Program-made: the position numbers and the translations under genes
In this document: positions 9,626-20,762 of the stretch, in pieces
How the letters are laid out: every line of letters begins with the position of its first letter
Numbering within the stretch: the first letter of the stretch is position 1
Origin: Oceanobacillus salinisoli
Lineage (GTDB): Bacteria; Bacillota; Bacilli; Bacillales; Amphibacillaceae
DNA length: 64,000 nucleotides
Assembly (NCBI RefSeq): GCF_009733865.1
Contig: NZ_WOFB01000011.1
Coordinates: 62,001 to 126,000 of the forward strand
Reading direction: 5' to 3'
The notes under the pieces: generated by a model
The model's input: the letters and a program-made list of their open reading frames with translations, nothing else
What the model was told of the DNA's origin: nothing
The model's database searches: none

Positions 9626-12600
9626 TTATAATCTATATTCACCTTTTGATTCTGCTGCTTGCTGTATATCCCAATCCCCTACTTCTGTATGCTCCGCCAT
9701 CAACTCCGCTTGATGCATTACTGTTTCCAATGCCTTTTTCGCTTGATCTGGTGGATAATCGTACTTCTTCAATAACCTTTTAATAATTCTTCGCATTCCA
9801 GCTCGTGCGCTCTTACGAACATGCCAATCAATAGTCATGTTACGTCTTACTGCCTGCGTAAGTTCATTTGCTATTTTCAGTAATACTTCATCTTCCATTA
9901 ACTCTTTTACAACGGATTCTGATGTTAGAGCATCATAGAAGGCTATTTCATCATCGTTTAACCCTAAATTTTCTTCCTCTTGCCGTGCTTTTTTCATATC
10001 ATTCGCCATTTGGATTAATTCTTCCATTACTTCAGCGTTAGTAATTGCTTGGTTTTTGTATTTATTTAAGGACTGTTTCAGCTTTTCCGAGTATTTCTTG
10101 GATTTAACAAGGTTTCGTTTTTCCATCGTTTTGATGTTGCCTTCTAGTAATTTTTTAAGCAATTCAACTGCTAAGTTTTTATGCTCATATGTTCGAACCT
10201 CTTTTAAGAACTCTTCCGATAAAATGGATACATCTGGATGTTTCAGTCCCATTACTTCAAATACATCTACCGCTTCTTCAGAAATAATAGAGCGCTCAAG
10301 TAACTGACTAACTCGTGCTTCTACTTCTTTTTTCGATTTACGTTTCGGTTGTTTTTCCTGAAGTTTATTAAGACTTGCTTTTACTGCCTTAAAATAACTA
10401 ACTTCAAGTGCTACAGTTTTACCTTCTTCAGTCGCTGCACATAGTGAATGGGCCTTGGCTAATTCTGTTGCAGTCTGTTTAAATTCTTTTTGTTCCTTTT
10501 CGTTCTTACCGAAAATAACGTTCATACCACCAGTAATGGCACGAATACGTCCCGCTTGTGATGAACTCATATAAGCCGAGTAATCATAACCGTGCATCAT
10601 ATTTTGCAAGATTTCCAATTTCTCTTTCATCACAGCAACAGCAGCTGACGTATCAATACCTGTAGTTTTCTTATCGCTGTCTGTGTATTGATTTAAAGCC
10701 TTTTTCAAACTTTCTAATATTCCTATATAGTCAACAACTACACCGCCTGATTTGTCCTTAAACACACGGTTAACTCGTGCAATCGCCTGCATTAAATTGT
10801 GGCCTTGCATTGGTTTATCGATATACATCGTATGCATAGAAGGAACGTCGAATCCGGTTAGCCACATATCACGAACAATAACAATTTTTAATTCATCACT
10901 GTTATCTTTCATTCGTTTAGCTAATAAGTCTCGGCGTTTTTTTCCACCAATGTGTGCTTGTAAAGCATCTTCATCTCCTGCGCTACCAGTCATAACTACT
11001 TTTATTTTCCCTATGTCATCGTCATCAGAATGCCAATCTGGTCGAATCTTAACAATCTCATCGTATAGTGCAACACATATACGACGACTCATACAGACAA
11101 CCATTGCTTTCCCATCAATTGTTTTAGCTTTTTCTTCGTAATGGTTGACGATGTCTTTTGCTAACTTCTTAATCCGACTAGGTGAACCAACAATCGCTTC
11201 AAGCCTAGACCATTTGGATTTATATTTTTCACGAGTGGATTCTTCTTGATCTTCCGTAATCTCTTCAAACTCCTCATCAATTCTGGCTAATTCTTCTTCA
11301 TTGGCTTCTAAACGAATGATCCGATTTTCATAATAAATTCGAACTGTCGCTTCATCTTCCACCGCTCGTGTCATATCATATATATCAATATAGTTACCGA
11401 AAACAGCTGGTGTTGACTTGTCCTCTAACTCAATTGGTGTTCCAGTAAAACCGATAAAAGAAGCATTTGGAAGTGCGTCGCGTAAATATTTTGCATATCC
11501 ATATTTTACGTCACCTGTTTTTGTATTTGTCTTTGCAGATAATCCATATTGGCTACGGTGCGCCTCATCAGCAATAATAATGACATTTTTTCGATCAGTC
11601 AGAACTGGCATTTCGCCTTCCTCTTCTGGCTTAAATTTTTGGATGGTCGTAAAGATAATACCACCTGATTGTCGCTCATTTAGAAGGTCATACAGTCCGT
11701 TTATTTCTTTCGCCTTCTCATTGGCCTGCTGTTTTTTTTGATCATCACTAAGCTTGCGAACATCTGCTTGTTTCGGTGCTTGTCTTAATATATCCTGTGA
11801 TTTAGAAAAAGTAGAATATAGTTGATCGTCTAAATCATTACGGTCTGTAATTACGACAATGGTTGGATTATTTAGCTGATTAATAAGTTGGCCTGTATAG
11901 AAAACCATTGAAAAACTTTTTCCTGATCCTTGTGTATGCCAAATAACACCGATTTTGCAGTCTCCATTTTCACTTGTTGCTGTTTTTGTATGTTCCACAG
12001 CCTTTTTCACAGCAAAATATTGGTGGTAGGCAGCCATGATTTTTGCAATCGACTTCTTATCCCCGATTTTCTTACCATTTTCATCTCGTTCCTCTTCGTG
12101 AGATTCTTGAAAAAGAATAAAATTCTGGATAATATCAATTAATCGTTCTTTTGAAAGCATACCTCGCAACATGACCTCATATTGCGGAACTTCCAAAGGT
12201 TCAATCTTTTCGCCATCCACAGAACGCCAATTCATAAAACGTTCTTGATTGGCCGTAATGGTCCCCGCTTTCGCATTAATTCCATCTGATAAAATACAAA
12301 ATGCATTATAGTAGAATAAGGATGGGATATCGCGTTTATATGTTTGTATCTGTGCGTAGGCATTATCTATACTCACATTTTCATCAGAAGCAGATTTTAG
12401 CTCGATGACAACAAAAGGAATACCGTTAATGAATAGGATTAAATCTGGGCGACGCTCTTCTTTTTCAACAATAGTAAATTGATTGACTACAAGAAATTCA
12501 TTATTAGATGGTTCTTCAAAGTCTATTAAGAAAGCTTTCATTGAGCGATTTTGCCCATCTTTGTGGAATGATACATCAATTCCCTCTGTTATCAATTTGT

Positions 12601-12877
12601 GAAAATAGCGGTTATTTTCTTCTAGGCTTGGACTGTTAAACGCAATAATTTGGCGGAACGCTTCTTCTAAAGCTTCATGTGGTAAATGCCTATTATTTTT
12701 AAATAATGCATCTTTCACACGGTCTTCTAGGATTACTGTACGATAATCCTTCCTTTCAGGTCGATCCCCGTCTGAACTAATTTCAGGTCCGAAAACATAT
12801 TCGTAACCAAGCTCTCGAAGTATTTCAATGGCTGCTTCTTCTAACCTATCTTCGGTGAAATTTTCTAGAAAGCTCAT
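9626..12877 (-). CDS. hsdR: Type I restriction enzyme, R subunit
   Basis: A 1083-residue HsdR, full family length, starting at ATG 12877 after AGGAGAGAGG. The N-terminal PD-(D/E)xK nuclease is seen as [11 protein letters not shown] then VVIELKS (about residues 143-162). The motor has Walker [11 protein letters not shown] (about 315), DEAH box [13 protein letters not shown] (about 435) and motif III GFTGTP. The second RecA-like domain and a long helical C-terminal region that docks on the methylase follow. It translocates unmodified DNA and cuts at a distance. It is the last gene of the regulator-hsdM-hsdS-hsdR operon and lies 47 nt after hsdS. Confidence 0.97.
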   Translation of the reverse strand: MSFLENFTEDRLEEAAIEILRELGYEYVFGPEISSDGDRPERKDYRTVILEDRVKDALFKNNRHLPHEALEEAFRQIIAFNSPSLEENNRYFHKLITEGIDVSFHKDGQNRSMKAFLIDFEEPSNNEFLVVNQFTIVEKEERRPDLILFINGIPFVVIELKSASDENVSIDNAYAQIQTYKRDIPSLFYYNAFCILSDGINAKAGTITANQERFMNWRSVDGEKIEPLEVPQYEVMLRGMLSKERLIDIIQNFILFQESHEEERDENGKKIGDKKSIAKIMAAYHQYFAVKKAVEHTKTATSENGDCKIGVIWHTQGSGKSFSMVFYTGQLINQLNNPTIVVITDRNDLDDQLYSTFSKSQDILRQAPKQADVRKLSDDQKKQQANEKAKEINGLYDLLNERQSGGIIFTTIQKFKPEEEGEMPVLTDRKNVIIIADEAHRSQYGLSAKTNTKTGDVKYGYAKYLRDALPNASFIGFTGTPIELEDKSTPAVFGNYIDIYDMTRAVEDEATVRIYYENRIIRLEANEEELARIDEEFEEITEDQEESTREKYKSKWSRLEAIVGSPSRIKKLAKDIVNHYEEKAKTIDGKAMVVCMSRRICVALYDEIVKIRPDWHSDDDDIGKIKVVMTGSAGDEDALQAHIGGKKRRDLLAKRMKDNSDELKIVIVRDMWLTGFDVPSMHTMYIDKPMQGHNLMQAIARVNRVFKDKSGGVVVDYIGILESLKKALNQYTDSDKKTTGIDTSAAVAVMKEKLEILQNMMHGYDYSAYMSSSQAGRIRAITGGMNVIFGKNEKEQKEFKQTATELAKAHSLCAATEEGKTVALEVSYFKAVKASLNKLQEKQPKRKSKKEVEARVSQLLERSIISEEAVDVFEVMGLKHPDVSILSEEFLKEVRTYEHKNLAVELLKKLLEGNIKTMEKRNLVKSKKYSEKLKQSLNKYKNQAITNAEVMEELIQMANDMKKARQEEENLGLNDDEIAFYDALTSESVVKELMEDEVLLKIANELTQAVRRNMTIDWHVRKSARAGMRRIIKRLLKKYDYPPDQAKKALETVMHQAELMAEHTEVGDWDIQQAAESKGEYRL

Positions 12878-12924
12878 TCGCCTCTCTCCTTTCTAAATGG
12901 GATTTATTTACTACATCTGTTCAT

Positions 12925-14148
12925 TTAAAACTCATTATCTAAAGGCACACGAATTTCTCCAGACATTAGTTTTGGTAGAAGTGTATCACGAATTGACGTA
13001 AGAGCTTTATTTTCATTACTGTTATTTCTAATAATTGAAAATTGATAATCCATTACACTAGAGAATTGCTTTATAAGGTCTGTATTTTCAGGTATTATAA
13101 CAAGTAAACTTTTTAGGTTCTTTTGATTTATTTTAAGTTGAACTGCTCCAGTAACTGCAGAGCTTACTTTTGTATTTTTTAGTACCATATAGACAAACTC
13201 ATCTGAATAATCATCTTTACCTTTAATCACGTGAGCATGGTTGTTTACCCAAAATTTCCCCCAAACATATTGTAGTATCGGATAACCTAGATCATCGACT
13301 ACAGTTCCATCTTCACCTAACAATACGTATATACCATCAAATATATAGTCATCAACATAATCCATTAAAGATGACGCTCCATAATAAGGGTATATCTTCT
13401 CTCTTTTATCTCTTTCATTTTTGGATAAAGGAATTCTCTTTGAATCAAAAAGATCGATTAATTCATCTAACTTAGTTACTTTCCAATCTTTAGGTATCAT
13501 CCCCAACTCACTTTCAATCATTTCTCCGCCACTAGATTTGTATGGCTCTCCATTTTCATTCGGAAACTCAAAATCAACAAACCAATGTTTAAACAACGCT
13601 TGAGCCATTTCTTCCAGCTTTTCATTGATTTTATTGTTTGTTTCCTTTTTGTCGTCTAAGGTCGAGAGGATGTTTGCTATAGACTTTTGTTCATTTAATA
13701 GTGGAATTGATATCTTTGTTTTTTCTATTACATCTTTTTGCGCCCGTTGACGACCCGAAGTACCAGTCATTGATTTTATGGCAATATTTCTTAATTTATC
13801 AGATATTGATAAATAATATATAAAATCATTATATGACTTCTCTGGTATTTCTCGCATAACTATGAATTCAGTAGATCCAAAAGCTACTTCATCCTGATCT
13901 AAAATATCAACCTGCGCAGTTTTTCCATTCTCAAGACAGGGAGTTATTCGTGCTAGTAGAGTATCTCCATTTCTAAATTTTGTTCCACTTTTAAATTCAG
14001 AATACTCATACCCAGTAATTTTCCTTTGAAATTCAGAGAGCTTATCCATTCCAATCTTTTTTGCTATTGTTCCTTTTTTTAAACTTTCTCTAGGATTAAA
14101 TAAAATAACTTCATTGAGGGATACTTCTTTCCAATCGTTAAATGTCAA
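12925..14148 (-). CDS. hsdS: Type I restriction-modification, specificity subunit
   Basis: A protein of about 407 residues with two target-recognition domains (about residues 5-185 and 220-400), each ending in a conserved helix: [16 protein letters not shown] after the first and [16 protein letters not shown] at the C-terminus. It determines the DNA sequence read by the HsdM/HsdR complex. TTG 14148 is preferred as start because GGGGGG lies 7 nt upstream; TTG 14154 is too close to it. It overlaps the end of hsdM by 11 nt, so translation is probably coupled. Both recognition domains look intact; no inverted partial hsdS copy for phase variation is present in the window. Confidence 0.95.
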   Translation of the reverse strand: MTFNDWKEVSLNEVILFNPRESLKKGTIAKKIGMDKLSEFQRKITGYEYSEFKSGTKFRNGDTLLARITPCLENGKTAQVDILDQDEVAFGSTEFIVMREIPEKSYNDFIYYLSISDKLRNIAIKSMTGTSGRQRAQKDVIEKTKISIPLLNEQKSIANILSTLDDKKETNNKINEKLEEMAQALFKHWFVDFEFPNENGEPYKSSGGEMIESELGMIPKDWKVTKLDELIDLFDSKRIPLSKNERDKREKIYPYYGASSLMDYVDDYIFDGIYVLLGEDGTVVDDLGYPILQYVWGKFWVNNHAHVIKGKDDYSDEFVYMVLKNTKVSSAVTGAVQLKINQKNLKSLLVIIPENTDLIKQFSSVMDYQFSIIRNNSNENKALTSIRDTLLPKLMSGEIRVPLDNEF

Positions 14149-15655
14149 AGCCAATCCCCCCTAAATTCTTAGTAATCTCTTCTTCCAATCGGTGGGATTT
14201 ATCAAATAACTCTCTTAATTCTCCAGTAAGAGTCTCCATCTTTTCTTCAAACGGAATTCCATCATCCTCAACATCAACTAATCCAACATAACGGCCGGGA
14301 GTTAGCACATATTCATTCTCACGAACATCATCTAGAGTTGCTGATTTACAGAAACCTTTAATATCTTCATACTCACCGTCTGGTTTACGCCAGTTACGGT
14401 AGGTTCCTGCAATTTTTTGAATATCTTCTTCCGTTAATTCACGTAAGCGACGGTCAACCATTTGTCCCATGTTTCGAGCATCAATAAATAAAATTTCATT
14501 TTCACGACTTTGGTAGGTCGGATGATTTTTCTTATTGCGGTTTAAAATCCATAATGAAACAGGAATACCAGTTGAATAGAACAACTTATCAGGTAAAGCA
14601 ACAATAGCATCAACTAAATCAGCCTCTAATAAACTTTTACGTATTTCCCCTTCATTGGAAGTGTTAGAGCTTAATGAACCATTCGCTAAGACAATTCCTG
14701 CTGTACCATTTGGTGCAAGGTGATAGACCATATGTTGAAGCCATGCATAGTTGGCATTTCCATTTGGTGGAGTACCATATTTCCAACGCACATCATCTAC
14801 TAAATCATTTCCTCCCCAGTCACTGATATTAAAAGGAGGATTGGCCAAGATATAGTCAGCCTTTAACGTTTTATGCAAGTCATTATGGAATGTATCCGCA
14901 TGATGTTCGCCGATGTTTCCTTCGAGGCCACGGATAGCAAGGTTCATCTTACAAAGTTTCCAAGTTGTTGAATTCAATTCTTGACCGTAAATAGATAGGT
15001 TCTCAATATTTCCTTGTCGACTTTCAACGAACTTTTCACTTTGGACAAACATACCGCCACTACCACAAGCAGGGTCATAGATTCGCCCCTCATAGGGTTC
15101 AATCATTTCAACCAAAGTTTTTACGACACTTTGCGGGGTGTAGAACTCTCCCCCGCCTTTTCCTTCTGCACTTGCAAATTTACCAAGGAAGTATTCATAC
15201 ACACGGCCAAGTAAATCCTTCTCTTCTTTACTGTGTAGTTTTATTGTAGAAATTAGGTCAATCAATTCCCCTAAACGACGTTTATCAAGCTCTGGACGTG
15301 CATAACGTTTATCTAACACCCCTCTAAGGGATGGGTTTTCCTTTTCAATCTCAATCATCGCTTCATCGATATATTGACCAATCTTTGGGTCCTTTGCGTG
15401 ATCTTTAATAAAGCCCCAACGTGCTTGTTTCGGCACCCAGAAGATGTTTTCGTATGTATACTCGTCACGATCTTCTTCAAATCCATCTCCTTCTTCGAGT
15501 AACTCATTATATTTGGTTTCAAATTTATCAGAAATGTATTTTAAGAATATCAATCCTAATGCAACGTGTTTATATTCCGAGGCATCCATACTACCTCGTA
15601 ATTTATCTGCTGCTTTCCAAAGTGTTTCTTCAAATCCAATCTTTGCTGTTTCCAT
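14138..15655 (-). CDS. hsdM: Type I restriction-modification, N6-adenine methylase subunit
   Basis: A 505-residue HsdM. The N-terminal helical domain ([20 protein letters not shown]) is followed by the methylase core with the AdoMet motif [10 protein letters not shown] (about residue 195) and catalytic NPPF in [13 protein letters not shown] (about 272). With HsdS it modifies adenine in the recognition sequence and protects the host. ATG 15655 lies 16 nt after the upstream regulator gene, with AAGGAG before it. It overlaps hsdS. Confidence 0.97.
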   Translation of the reverse strand: METAKIGFEETLWKAADKLRGSMDASEYKHVALGLIFLKYISDKFETKYNELLEEGDGFEEDRDEYTYENIFWVPKQARWGFIKDHAKDPKIGQYIDEAMIEIEKENPSLRGVLDKRYARPELDKRRLGELIDLISTIKLHSKEEKDLLGRVYEYFLGKFASAEGKGGGEFYTPQSVVKTLVEMIEPYEGRIYDPACGSGGMFVQSEKFVESRQGNIENLSIYGQELNSTTWKLCKMNLAIRGLEGNIGEHHADTFHNDLHKTLKADYILANPPFNISDWGGNDLVDDVRWKYGTPPNGNANYAWLQHMVYHLAPNGTAGIVLANGSLSSNTSNEGEIRKSLLEADLVDAIVALPDKLFYSTGIPVSLWILNRNKKNHPTYQSRENEILFIDARNMGQMVDRRLRELTEEDIQKIAGTYRNWRKPDGEYEDIKGFCKSATLDDVRENEYVLTPGRYVGLVDVEDDGIPFEEKMETLTGELRELFDKSHRLEEEITKNLGGIGFDI

Positions 15656-15671
15656 GTTCTAAAACTCCTTC

Positions 15672-16265
15672 TTAGTAGTTGTGGTCATCTAATACTTCAA
15701 ATAATTCACTCTCAAATTCATCCTGTTCGGGACCTGTAGACACCCAATTAGGTAACACTTCTAAATAATGCGCCAATCCTTCAATTGTCTTATGGAAAGT
15801 TGGTTCATGCTGCACTTTATCTAAAAGCTCCAAAACTAACTTAAATGTATCTAAATAAGGTTGGTGTTCCGTTTTATTTATCATATTCCGGAACTTTTCA
15901 ATAAGCTTGGCTTTTTCAATATCATGCTCAATTTGATTTATTTCCTCTTTGTCATAAACCGGGACTTCAACTAGATCATTCTCTTCTCCAATTAAGAATT
16001 GTTCTTCATGTTTCATTATAACAGGCTGTAGATCTCGTTTTAGCTTTTCCTTTTGGATTTCCAGCTTCTCCAATTCGGTTAATTCCTTAGAAAAGTATTT
16101 ATCCTCTATACCAAAAATATTCTCTAAAGTAGGTAGATGCTTTTTAGAGATATTTTGCCTCCCTTTAATCCATAGATTAATATTTTGCTTTTTGATACCA
16201 AGCTTTTCAGCTAGTTCAATATGCTGCATCCCATAAAGATCTAAGATGTATTCTAGACCGATCAA
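15672..16265 (-). CDS. HTH regulator of the hsd operon
   Basis: A 197-residue protein with an N-terminal XRE-like helix-turn-helix (MQHIELAEKLGIKKQNINLW, residues 13-32), followed by a charged, probably coiled-coil middle and a helical C-terminus. It begins at TTG 16265 with AGGTGA upstream; no better ATG exists. It heads the operon 16 nt before hsdM, and a 16-bp palindrome overlaps its promoter, so self-repression controlling methylase/nuclease dosage is likely. Similar HTH genes often precede hsdM in Firmicutes. Confidence 0.75.
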   Translation of the reverse strand: MIGLEYILDLYGMQHIELAEKLGIKKQNINLWIKGRQNISKKHLPTLENIFGIEDKYFSKELTELEKLEIQKEKLKRDLQPVIMKHEEQFLIGEENDLVEVPVYDKEEINQIEHDIEKAKLIEKFRNMINKTEHQPYLDTFKLVLELLDKVQHEPTFHKTIEGLAHYLEVLPNWVSTGPEQDEFESELFEVLDDHNY

Positions 16266-16296
16266 TTGATCACCTGCCTCTAAATATTGTCTCAGT

Positions 16297-16337
16297 CAAT
16301 ATAATTATATTGTAATAGGCAATTTGGTTATAGTCAA
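16297..16337 (-). promoter_or_regulatory. hsd operon promoter with palindromic operator
   Basis: Minus strand: TTGACT (16332-16337), 17-nt spacer, TACAAT (16309-16314). A perfect 16-bp palindrome, CAATATAATTATATTG at 16297-16312, overlaps the -10 box and start region, a likely binding site for the HTH protein encoded just downstream. Confidence 0.65.
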
Positions 16338-16465
16338 TTATTTATATAGATCATTAGTAACTAAAGGTGATTATGCAGTGGCTATGGTGTCAGTCACCAC
16401 TTCTCTATCACTTTAGCGCAGTGGGGGACTGACCCTTTAATCCGAATTCAATACTACACCCTTGA

Positions 16466-18103
16466 TTATGTTTCAGTGAAGAAGTTGTTAGGGAGTCTGG
16501 CCATTACCCTTATTTGTGGTACGGCTCTCCGTTCGTCATTCACTGGGAAAATATCACCAAAAAAAATTGGTGGTGGAGAAGGGGTGTCGTCCCCTTCTTC
16601 AAACCACAATGTCAATGACTTAATTGATTTCCTGTCTTTACTTAAATTAATCCCTTTTATTATTGAACGTAGTAGTACTTTTTTAGTTTTGTTATCGGCT
16701 ATTTGAAGTAATTCGTCAAAGTCTCTTAGAGCCGTGATAATTTGGTCATTGGTGATATTTAAGGATGACGAATGATTTTTGATAAAGATCTCATACTCGT
16801 TAACCTTTTTTTCAATATCTTCTCTTTCACCTACAGTCTGATTTAACATCAAATTATAGTTTTTTTCTTCATTTTCGTTTTTGGCTTTAATTGCTTGTCT
16901 GGCTTTTGCTAATAGTGCTGCCTCTTCTTCCATCTTCTCTTTTAATTCTTTTTGCAAAAATCCTAGTTCGATCCTATACTTTTGAATATCCTCCGTTCGT
17001 TCTTCCTCTATATTGCTACATAATTCTTCAATTAACTTAGGAGAATTCATAAGATTTTTCACCTTGAGGAGAACCTGTTTTTCAATATCTTCTTTTACAA
17101 CTAAGTTTGAATTACAGGCTGCTAATCCTCTTTGATGGAAGTTTTGACACTGGTAATACAGATAGTATTCTTTATCAGACTTTTTAGTTTTTGACATAAC
17201 CATACCTTTACCACATTGCGGACATTTTAATATTCCAGATAATACAAACTCCCCTTCAAAGTTACTTGTTCTAATGAACTTTTTCTGTTCCTCTCCAACC
17301 TCTTGAACTCTTGTCCATAATTCCCGTTCAATTATAGCCTCATGTCTTCCTTTGACTAACTTAACTTCTGTTTGCTTTCCCGATCTACGCTTTTCACTCC
17401 AATTTAGATGCTTTCCCCACCTAATAAAACCTGCGTATGTAGGATTTTCGAGTATAGTTTTCACAGAATTGATACCAAATGCTTTATCTTTCTTTGTTTT
17501 GAACCCTTTAGTGTTTATGTGGTTTACAATACTTTTATAACCATGTCCTGATGCTCTTAATTCAAATATCTCTTTTACAATATTACTCTCATATTCATTA
17601 ACTTTTAATTCGCCTTCCTCTGTGTCATATCCTAGGATAATACCCCCATTCCACTTCCCACTTTCCGCCCTTTTTTTCATTCCACTACTAACTCGTTCAA
17701 TTATCTGAGACCTTTCATATTCAGCAAACGTTCCCAACAACGAAATAAACATGTAACCATTTGCAGTTGAACTATCAATATCACAGGTGCTTATTAACAA
17801 CTTTTTATCATATGGCTTTAAGTAGTTATTTATTAAACTAAGTACCTGTTCGTTGTTTCTTGAAAGTCTGTCAACTTTCCAAACAGCAATGGCATCGAAA
17901 CTACTTAAATTTTTTATTAATCGTTGAATATTAGGACGATTAAAGTCCTTGCCAGAATAACCATCATCAATAAATACCTCTAGATCTTTATATCCTTTCC
18001 TATTAAGATAAGTTTCTAATTGATCCACTTGACTACCAAGCGAAAACCCTTTTGTTTGTTCCTCTGTCGACACACGTGCATAAATTGCAGCCCTTTTAGT
18101 CAT
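16466..18103 (-). CDS. Large serine recombinase, apparently catalytically intact
   Basis: A 545-residue protein. ATG 18103 is chosen because GGAGG lies 9 nt upstream. The resolvase domain begins AAIYARVSTEEQ with the nucleophile at Ser12, and has VWKVDRLSRN (about residue 77) and the EYERSQIIERV helix. The recombinase domain (about 160-270) is followed by a zinc ribbon (CPQCGKGM, about 293, then paired Cys near YYQC and AACNSN), a coiled coil (about 345-430) and a tail. Such enzymes integrate or excise elements through 2-bp staggered cuts. It is the last gene of the recombinase cluster. The type also includes Ccr proteins, but the sequence looks closer to phage/TnpX-like enzymes. Confidence 0.92.
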   Translation of the reverse strand: MTKRAAIYARVSTEEQTKGFSLGSQVDQLETYLNRKGYKDLEVFIDDGYSGKDFNRPNIQRLIKNLSSFDAIAVWKVDRLSRNNEQVLSLINNYLKPYDKKLLISTCDIDSSTANGYMFISLLGTFAEYERSQIIERVSSGMKKRAESGKWNGGIILGYDTEEGELKVNEYESNIVKEIFELRASGHGYKSIVNHINTKGFKTKKDKAFGINSVKTILENPTYAGFIRWGKHLNWSEKRRSGKQTEVKLVKGRHEAIIERELWTRVQEVGEEQKKFIRTSNFEGEFVLSGILKCPQCGKGMVMSKTKKSDKEYYLYYQCQNFHQRGLAACNSNLVVKEDIEKQVLLKVKNLMNSPKLIEELCSNIEEERTEDIQKYRIELGFLQKELKEKMEEEAALLAKARQAIKAKNENEEKNYNLMLNQTVGEREDIEKKVNEYEIFIKNHSSSLNITNDQIITALRDFDELLQIADNKTKKVLLRSIIKGINLSKDRKSIKSLTLWFEEGDDTPSPPPIFFGDIFPVNDERRAVPQIRVMARLPNNFFTET

Positions 18104-18140
18104 ACTTATCATCCTCCAATAATTTATTTAGTTTCTCAAC

Positions 18141-18578
18141 TCAAGCCTGCCTAACTTTTCCTTCTGAAGTTAATACCTCTGTTTTAATTAAATAGTCTAC
18201 TGCGTCTGGAAAATTTATTGTTGCAGTTTTTGCTTCTTCTAACCAAAGTTCTTTTAGAAGTTTTGGTTTCATAAGATAATCACCTTCGATGACCCTAAAA
18301 GTAACATCTTTCTTAATGAAATTATTAAGAATACTAGGGTTTGCAACTAGTGCAGGTGATATTATTAATACAGTTGACCTTCTTTTTAGTTTCGAAAAAT
18401 ATTTATCTAGACTACTATTTTCAAAGGTTGTAACACCACACGAATTTTGAAGATTAAGATTATTTTTGTCAGCGAAGTTAAATGCTCTTGTCACATATAA
18501 CAAAAATTCCTTATCTGCCTCCATGCTTTTTCCTTTAATTGACTCAGGCAATAATGTGAAAAAGGTTACATTTTTCAT
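18141..18578 (-). CDS. Small protein resembling a degenerate recombinase domain
   Basis: A 145-residue protein; ATG 18578 has GGAG 9 nt upstream and is preferred over upstream in-frame codons. The order of elements recalls the catalytic domain of serine recombinases: an opening strand VTFFTLLPES, a helix with LLYVTRAFNFADKNNL where recombinases carry QleqLeaYln, then RSTVLIISPALVANP where they carry the DRLSRN motif. Neither the nucleophilic serine nor the arginines are kept. It lies between an intact recombinase and its inactive paralogue, with gaps of 37 and 42 nt. Catalytic activity is unlikely; a regulatory or structural partner is my inference. The fold assignment is by eye. Confidence 0.5.
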   Translation of the reverse strand: MKNVTFFTLLPESIKGKSMEADKEFLLYVTRAFNFADKNNLNLQNSCGVTTFENSSLDKYFSKLKRRSTVLIISPALVANPSILNNFIKKDVTFRVIEGDYLMKPKLLKELWLEEAKTATINFPDAVDYLIKTEVLTSEGKVRQA

Positions 18579-18620
18579 AAATACCATCTCCTTAAATTTT
18601 TTTAGTTGCATTATTTTGTT

Positions 18621-19448
18621 TTAAGCACTTGTGGAAATATGCTTCTGTTCTAATGTTATAGTCTGCACTCTTTCCCATAATTCTCTGTCAATGATTACTG
18701 GATGTTGACTTCTAACTAACTTATACTGTTTTCTATTTACAACATGGTCATCCCATTGTCGATATCTTATAAATCCAGCATAAATTGGGTTTTCGAGAAT
18801 CGTTTTAACAGAATTTATACTGAAGCAATTTCCTCTCTTAGTTCTATAGCCCTTTTTATTAATTTGATCAGCAATACTTTTATAACTGTTCATTTTATTC
18901 CTTAATTCAAAAATCTCTTTAACTATTTGGCTTTCCCCTTTATTTATAGTAAGTTCACCGTTATCTAAATCATAACCTATCATTACTCGACCACTCCATC
19001 TTCCTAAACGAGCCCTTCTTTTCATCCCAAGACTAATTCTTTCAAAACTTATCCTTCTTTCATATTCAGAAAAGGTTCCCAGTAAAGCAATAAACATGTA
19101 CCCATTTGTAGTTGAACTATCAACATCACATGTACTTACTAATAACTTTTTTTCGGAAGGCCTTAAATGGTTATCAATCAAATATAGTACATCACGATTG
19201 TTTCTTGAAATTCTATCTAGTTTCCAAACCGAAATGGCATCAAACCGATCTAAATTTCTTATTAATCGTTGAAATTCAGGCCGATTAAAGTTTTTACCAG
19301 AATATCCTTCATCAGCAAACACCTCTATGTTTGTATAACCCTTTTTATTTAAATATGCTTTTAATTGTTCAACTTGGCTCTCTATTGATACATCATTAAA
19401 TTGTTCACTTGTAGCAACTCGCGCATAAATTGCAGCAGCATTATTCAT
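18621..19448 (-). CDS. Truncated serine recombinase with the catalytic serine replaced by alanine
   Basis: A 275-residue protein, ATG 19448 with GGAGA upstream. It is closely similar to the neighbouring recombinase through the resolvase and recombinase domains (DEGYSGKNFNRPEFQRLIRN, VWKLDRISRN, NPIYAGFIRY) but has AAIYARVATSEQ: the nucleophile Ser12 is Ala12, codon GCT at 19413-19415, one base from TCT. It also ends before the zinc ribbon and coiled coil. It can probably bind DNA and pair with other subunits but cannot cut. The frame is open and has a good ribosome binding site, so it appears maintained and not simply decayed. It may modulate the active enzyme. Confidence 0.85.
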   Translation of the reverse strand: MNNAAAIYARVATSEQFNDVSIESQVEQLKAYLNKKGYTNIEVFADEGYSGKNFNRPEFQRLIRNLDRFDAISVWKLDRISRNNRDVLYLIDNHLRPSEKKLLVSTCDVDSSTTNGYMFIALLGTFSEYERRISFERISLGMKRRARLGRWSGRVMIGYDLDNGELTINKGESQIVKEIFELRNKMNSYKSIADQINKKGYRTKRGNCFSINSVKTILENPIYAGFIRYRQWDDHVVNRKQYKLVRSQHPVIIDRELWERVQTITLEQKHISTSA

Positions 19449-19503
19449 TATTCATCTCTCCTTTTTATTTATTTGGTGGCACAAAGCCACCAAATTTTAG
19501 TAT

Positions 19504-19626
19504 TTATTTACGTTTTGTATCAGCATACGCTTTTACAAGTTTGGCTAACGTTTCGATAAGTTCTTGTTTCTTTAGTTCTTCCGTAGTAGGAAAGACTAAG
19601 TTTTTCGAATTATTAAGTAATGTCAA
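19504..19626 (-). CDS. 40-residue protein in the recombinase cluster
   Basis: A short frame, TTG 19626 preceded by GGAGG 9 nt upstream, producing a 40-residue helical, lysine-rich peptide (TTEELKKQELIETLAKLVKA). It sits between the inactive recombinase and the next small gene, all on one strand. Longer versions of the frame with an upstream ATG overlap the preceding gene and lack a binding site. Function unknown; small helical proteins beside recombinases can act as directionality factors, but nothing here proves it. Confidence 0.5.
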   Translation of the reverse strand: MTLLNNSKNLVFPTTEELKKQELIETLAKLVKAYADTKRK

Positions 19627-19708
19627 CCTCCCGCACCTCCTGCTAACGCCTCCCTGCAAGATTTTTTTAATTATGTTTAATGGAAAAGCATTCCTCAAAA
19701 TTGAGTAA

Positions 19709-20203
19709 TTACATTGTTTTCTTTTCCATTTCATCGATAATGCCATTTAGCCATTTTGCTGTTTTTTCATTACGAAACAGCGCTTTACTATACTTACTTT
19801 TTAAATTTATCCACTTAGATGCACTGATTTTGTTTCTCTGGTGACCATGTCTTAAATCATCATTTGATATCGCTGTAACACGATATTTAGATTTAACCCC
19901 ATTTACTTCAACCAATACAAAACGGAATCCCTCAACAACAAATAGACCAATCACTTCTTTATCAAAAATTAATGAATCATGGACGACTATAGTATCAATT
20001 CCATCCTTCTTTAAATCTTTTATAAACAATTGCGCAACTAAAGGGTTATTTTTGTAAGACAAAGAATTTGTTGCCCGTAAACCTGTTGTTTCCTCCAATA
20101 ACACTTCCAATACACGTCTCTTTAAATCTAAGTCTATGCTATCGTCTTTCTCACTACTTAGATGAACTAAATACCCTACTTTGGTTAATGATTTTGTTTG
20201 CAT
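19709..20203 (-). CDS. Unknown protein with a recombinase-like N-terminal half
   Basis: A 164-residue protein, ATG 20203 with GGAGG upstream. The beginning, KVGYLVHLSSEKDDSIDL, resembles the RVSTEEQ opening of serine recombinases with the conserved arginine changed to histidine but a serine kept. Later LKKDGIDTIVVHDSLIFDKE sits where the D-R-L-x-R strand would be, again without arginines. The C-terminal 60 residues are basic. The resemblance is by eye. It is probably cotranscribed with the recombinases (82 nt from the next gene). Confidence 0.5.
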   Translation of the reverse strand: MQTKSLTKVGYLVHLSSEKDDSIDLDLKRRVLEVLLEETTGLRATNSLSYKNNPLVAQLFIKDLKKDGIDTIVVHDSLIFDKEVIGLFVVEGFRFVLVEVNGVKSKYRVTAISNDDLRHGHQRNKISASKWINLKSKYSKALFRNEKTAKWLNGIIDEMEKKTM

Positions 20204-20249
20204 AAACAATTTCCTCCTAAACTTTTTTATTTAGAATCTTTAGGCAAGA

Positions 20250-20762
20250 TCAAGATGCCATATTTTTAGTAATGTATTTCCATAATCCTAATTTGGATTT
20301 ATGTTTTCTCATAGTTTCATAAACTAAAGAGTCAAATTCTTTAATTGTCCATATTGGATCAACATTCTGAAGGTACTTATGTACAATTTCATTTAGCGAA
20401 TTAGGAATCGCTAATATGTCTACTATCTGATTCCTTTCGTTAACAAAATAGTGGACAACCTTCTTCTGATTTAAAAGGGGGATTAATTGCTTTAATTGGA
20501 TCGTTTTATCAAACCAAGAATGATAAATATTTCTTTCATAATCTCCGAATTGCACCAAATAAAGTAATCCACTGGCAGTGCCATTATCTTCAATACCTGC
20601 TCTAACATTTGCATAAGGGTTATTAACCATCTTTTTTACCTTGTGGTTATAATCCTTAATCACAAACACTATCTCAGAAGTACCTTCATTACTAATAACT
20701 GTTGAATACATAAATCCCGGCTTCATTTTCTGAAACATTTCTTTCATTTTCATATTTCTCAT
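20250..20762 (-). CDS. Unknown 170-residue protein, first gene of the recombinase cluster
   Basis: A soluble protein starting at ATG 20762 with GGGAGAGG upstream. It has mixed strands and helices, no membrane segment and no recognisable motif. It opens the minus-strand series that ends with the large serine recombinase; gaps between members are 37-82 nt, so one transcript is likely. Upstream lies a 560-bp non-coding stretch with a long inverted repeat, probably the control region of the cluster. Confidence 0.6.
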   Translation of the reverse strand: MRNMKMKEMFQKMKPGFMYSTVISNEGTSEIVFVIKDYNHKVKKMVNNPYANVRAGIEDNGTASGLLYLVQFGDYERNIYHSWFDKTIQLKQLIPLLNQKKVVHYFVNERNQIVDILAIPNSLNEIVHKYLQNVDPIWTIKEFDSLVYETMRKHKSKLGLWKYITKNMAS

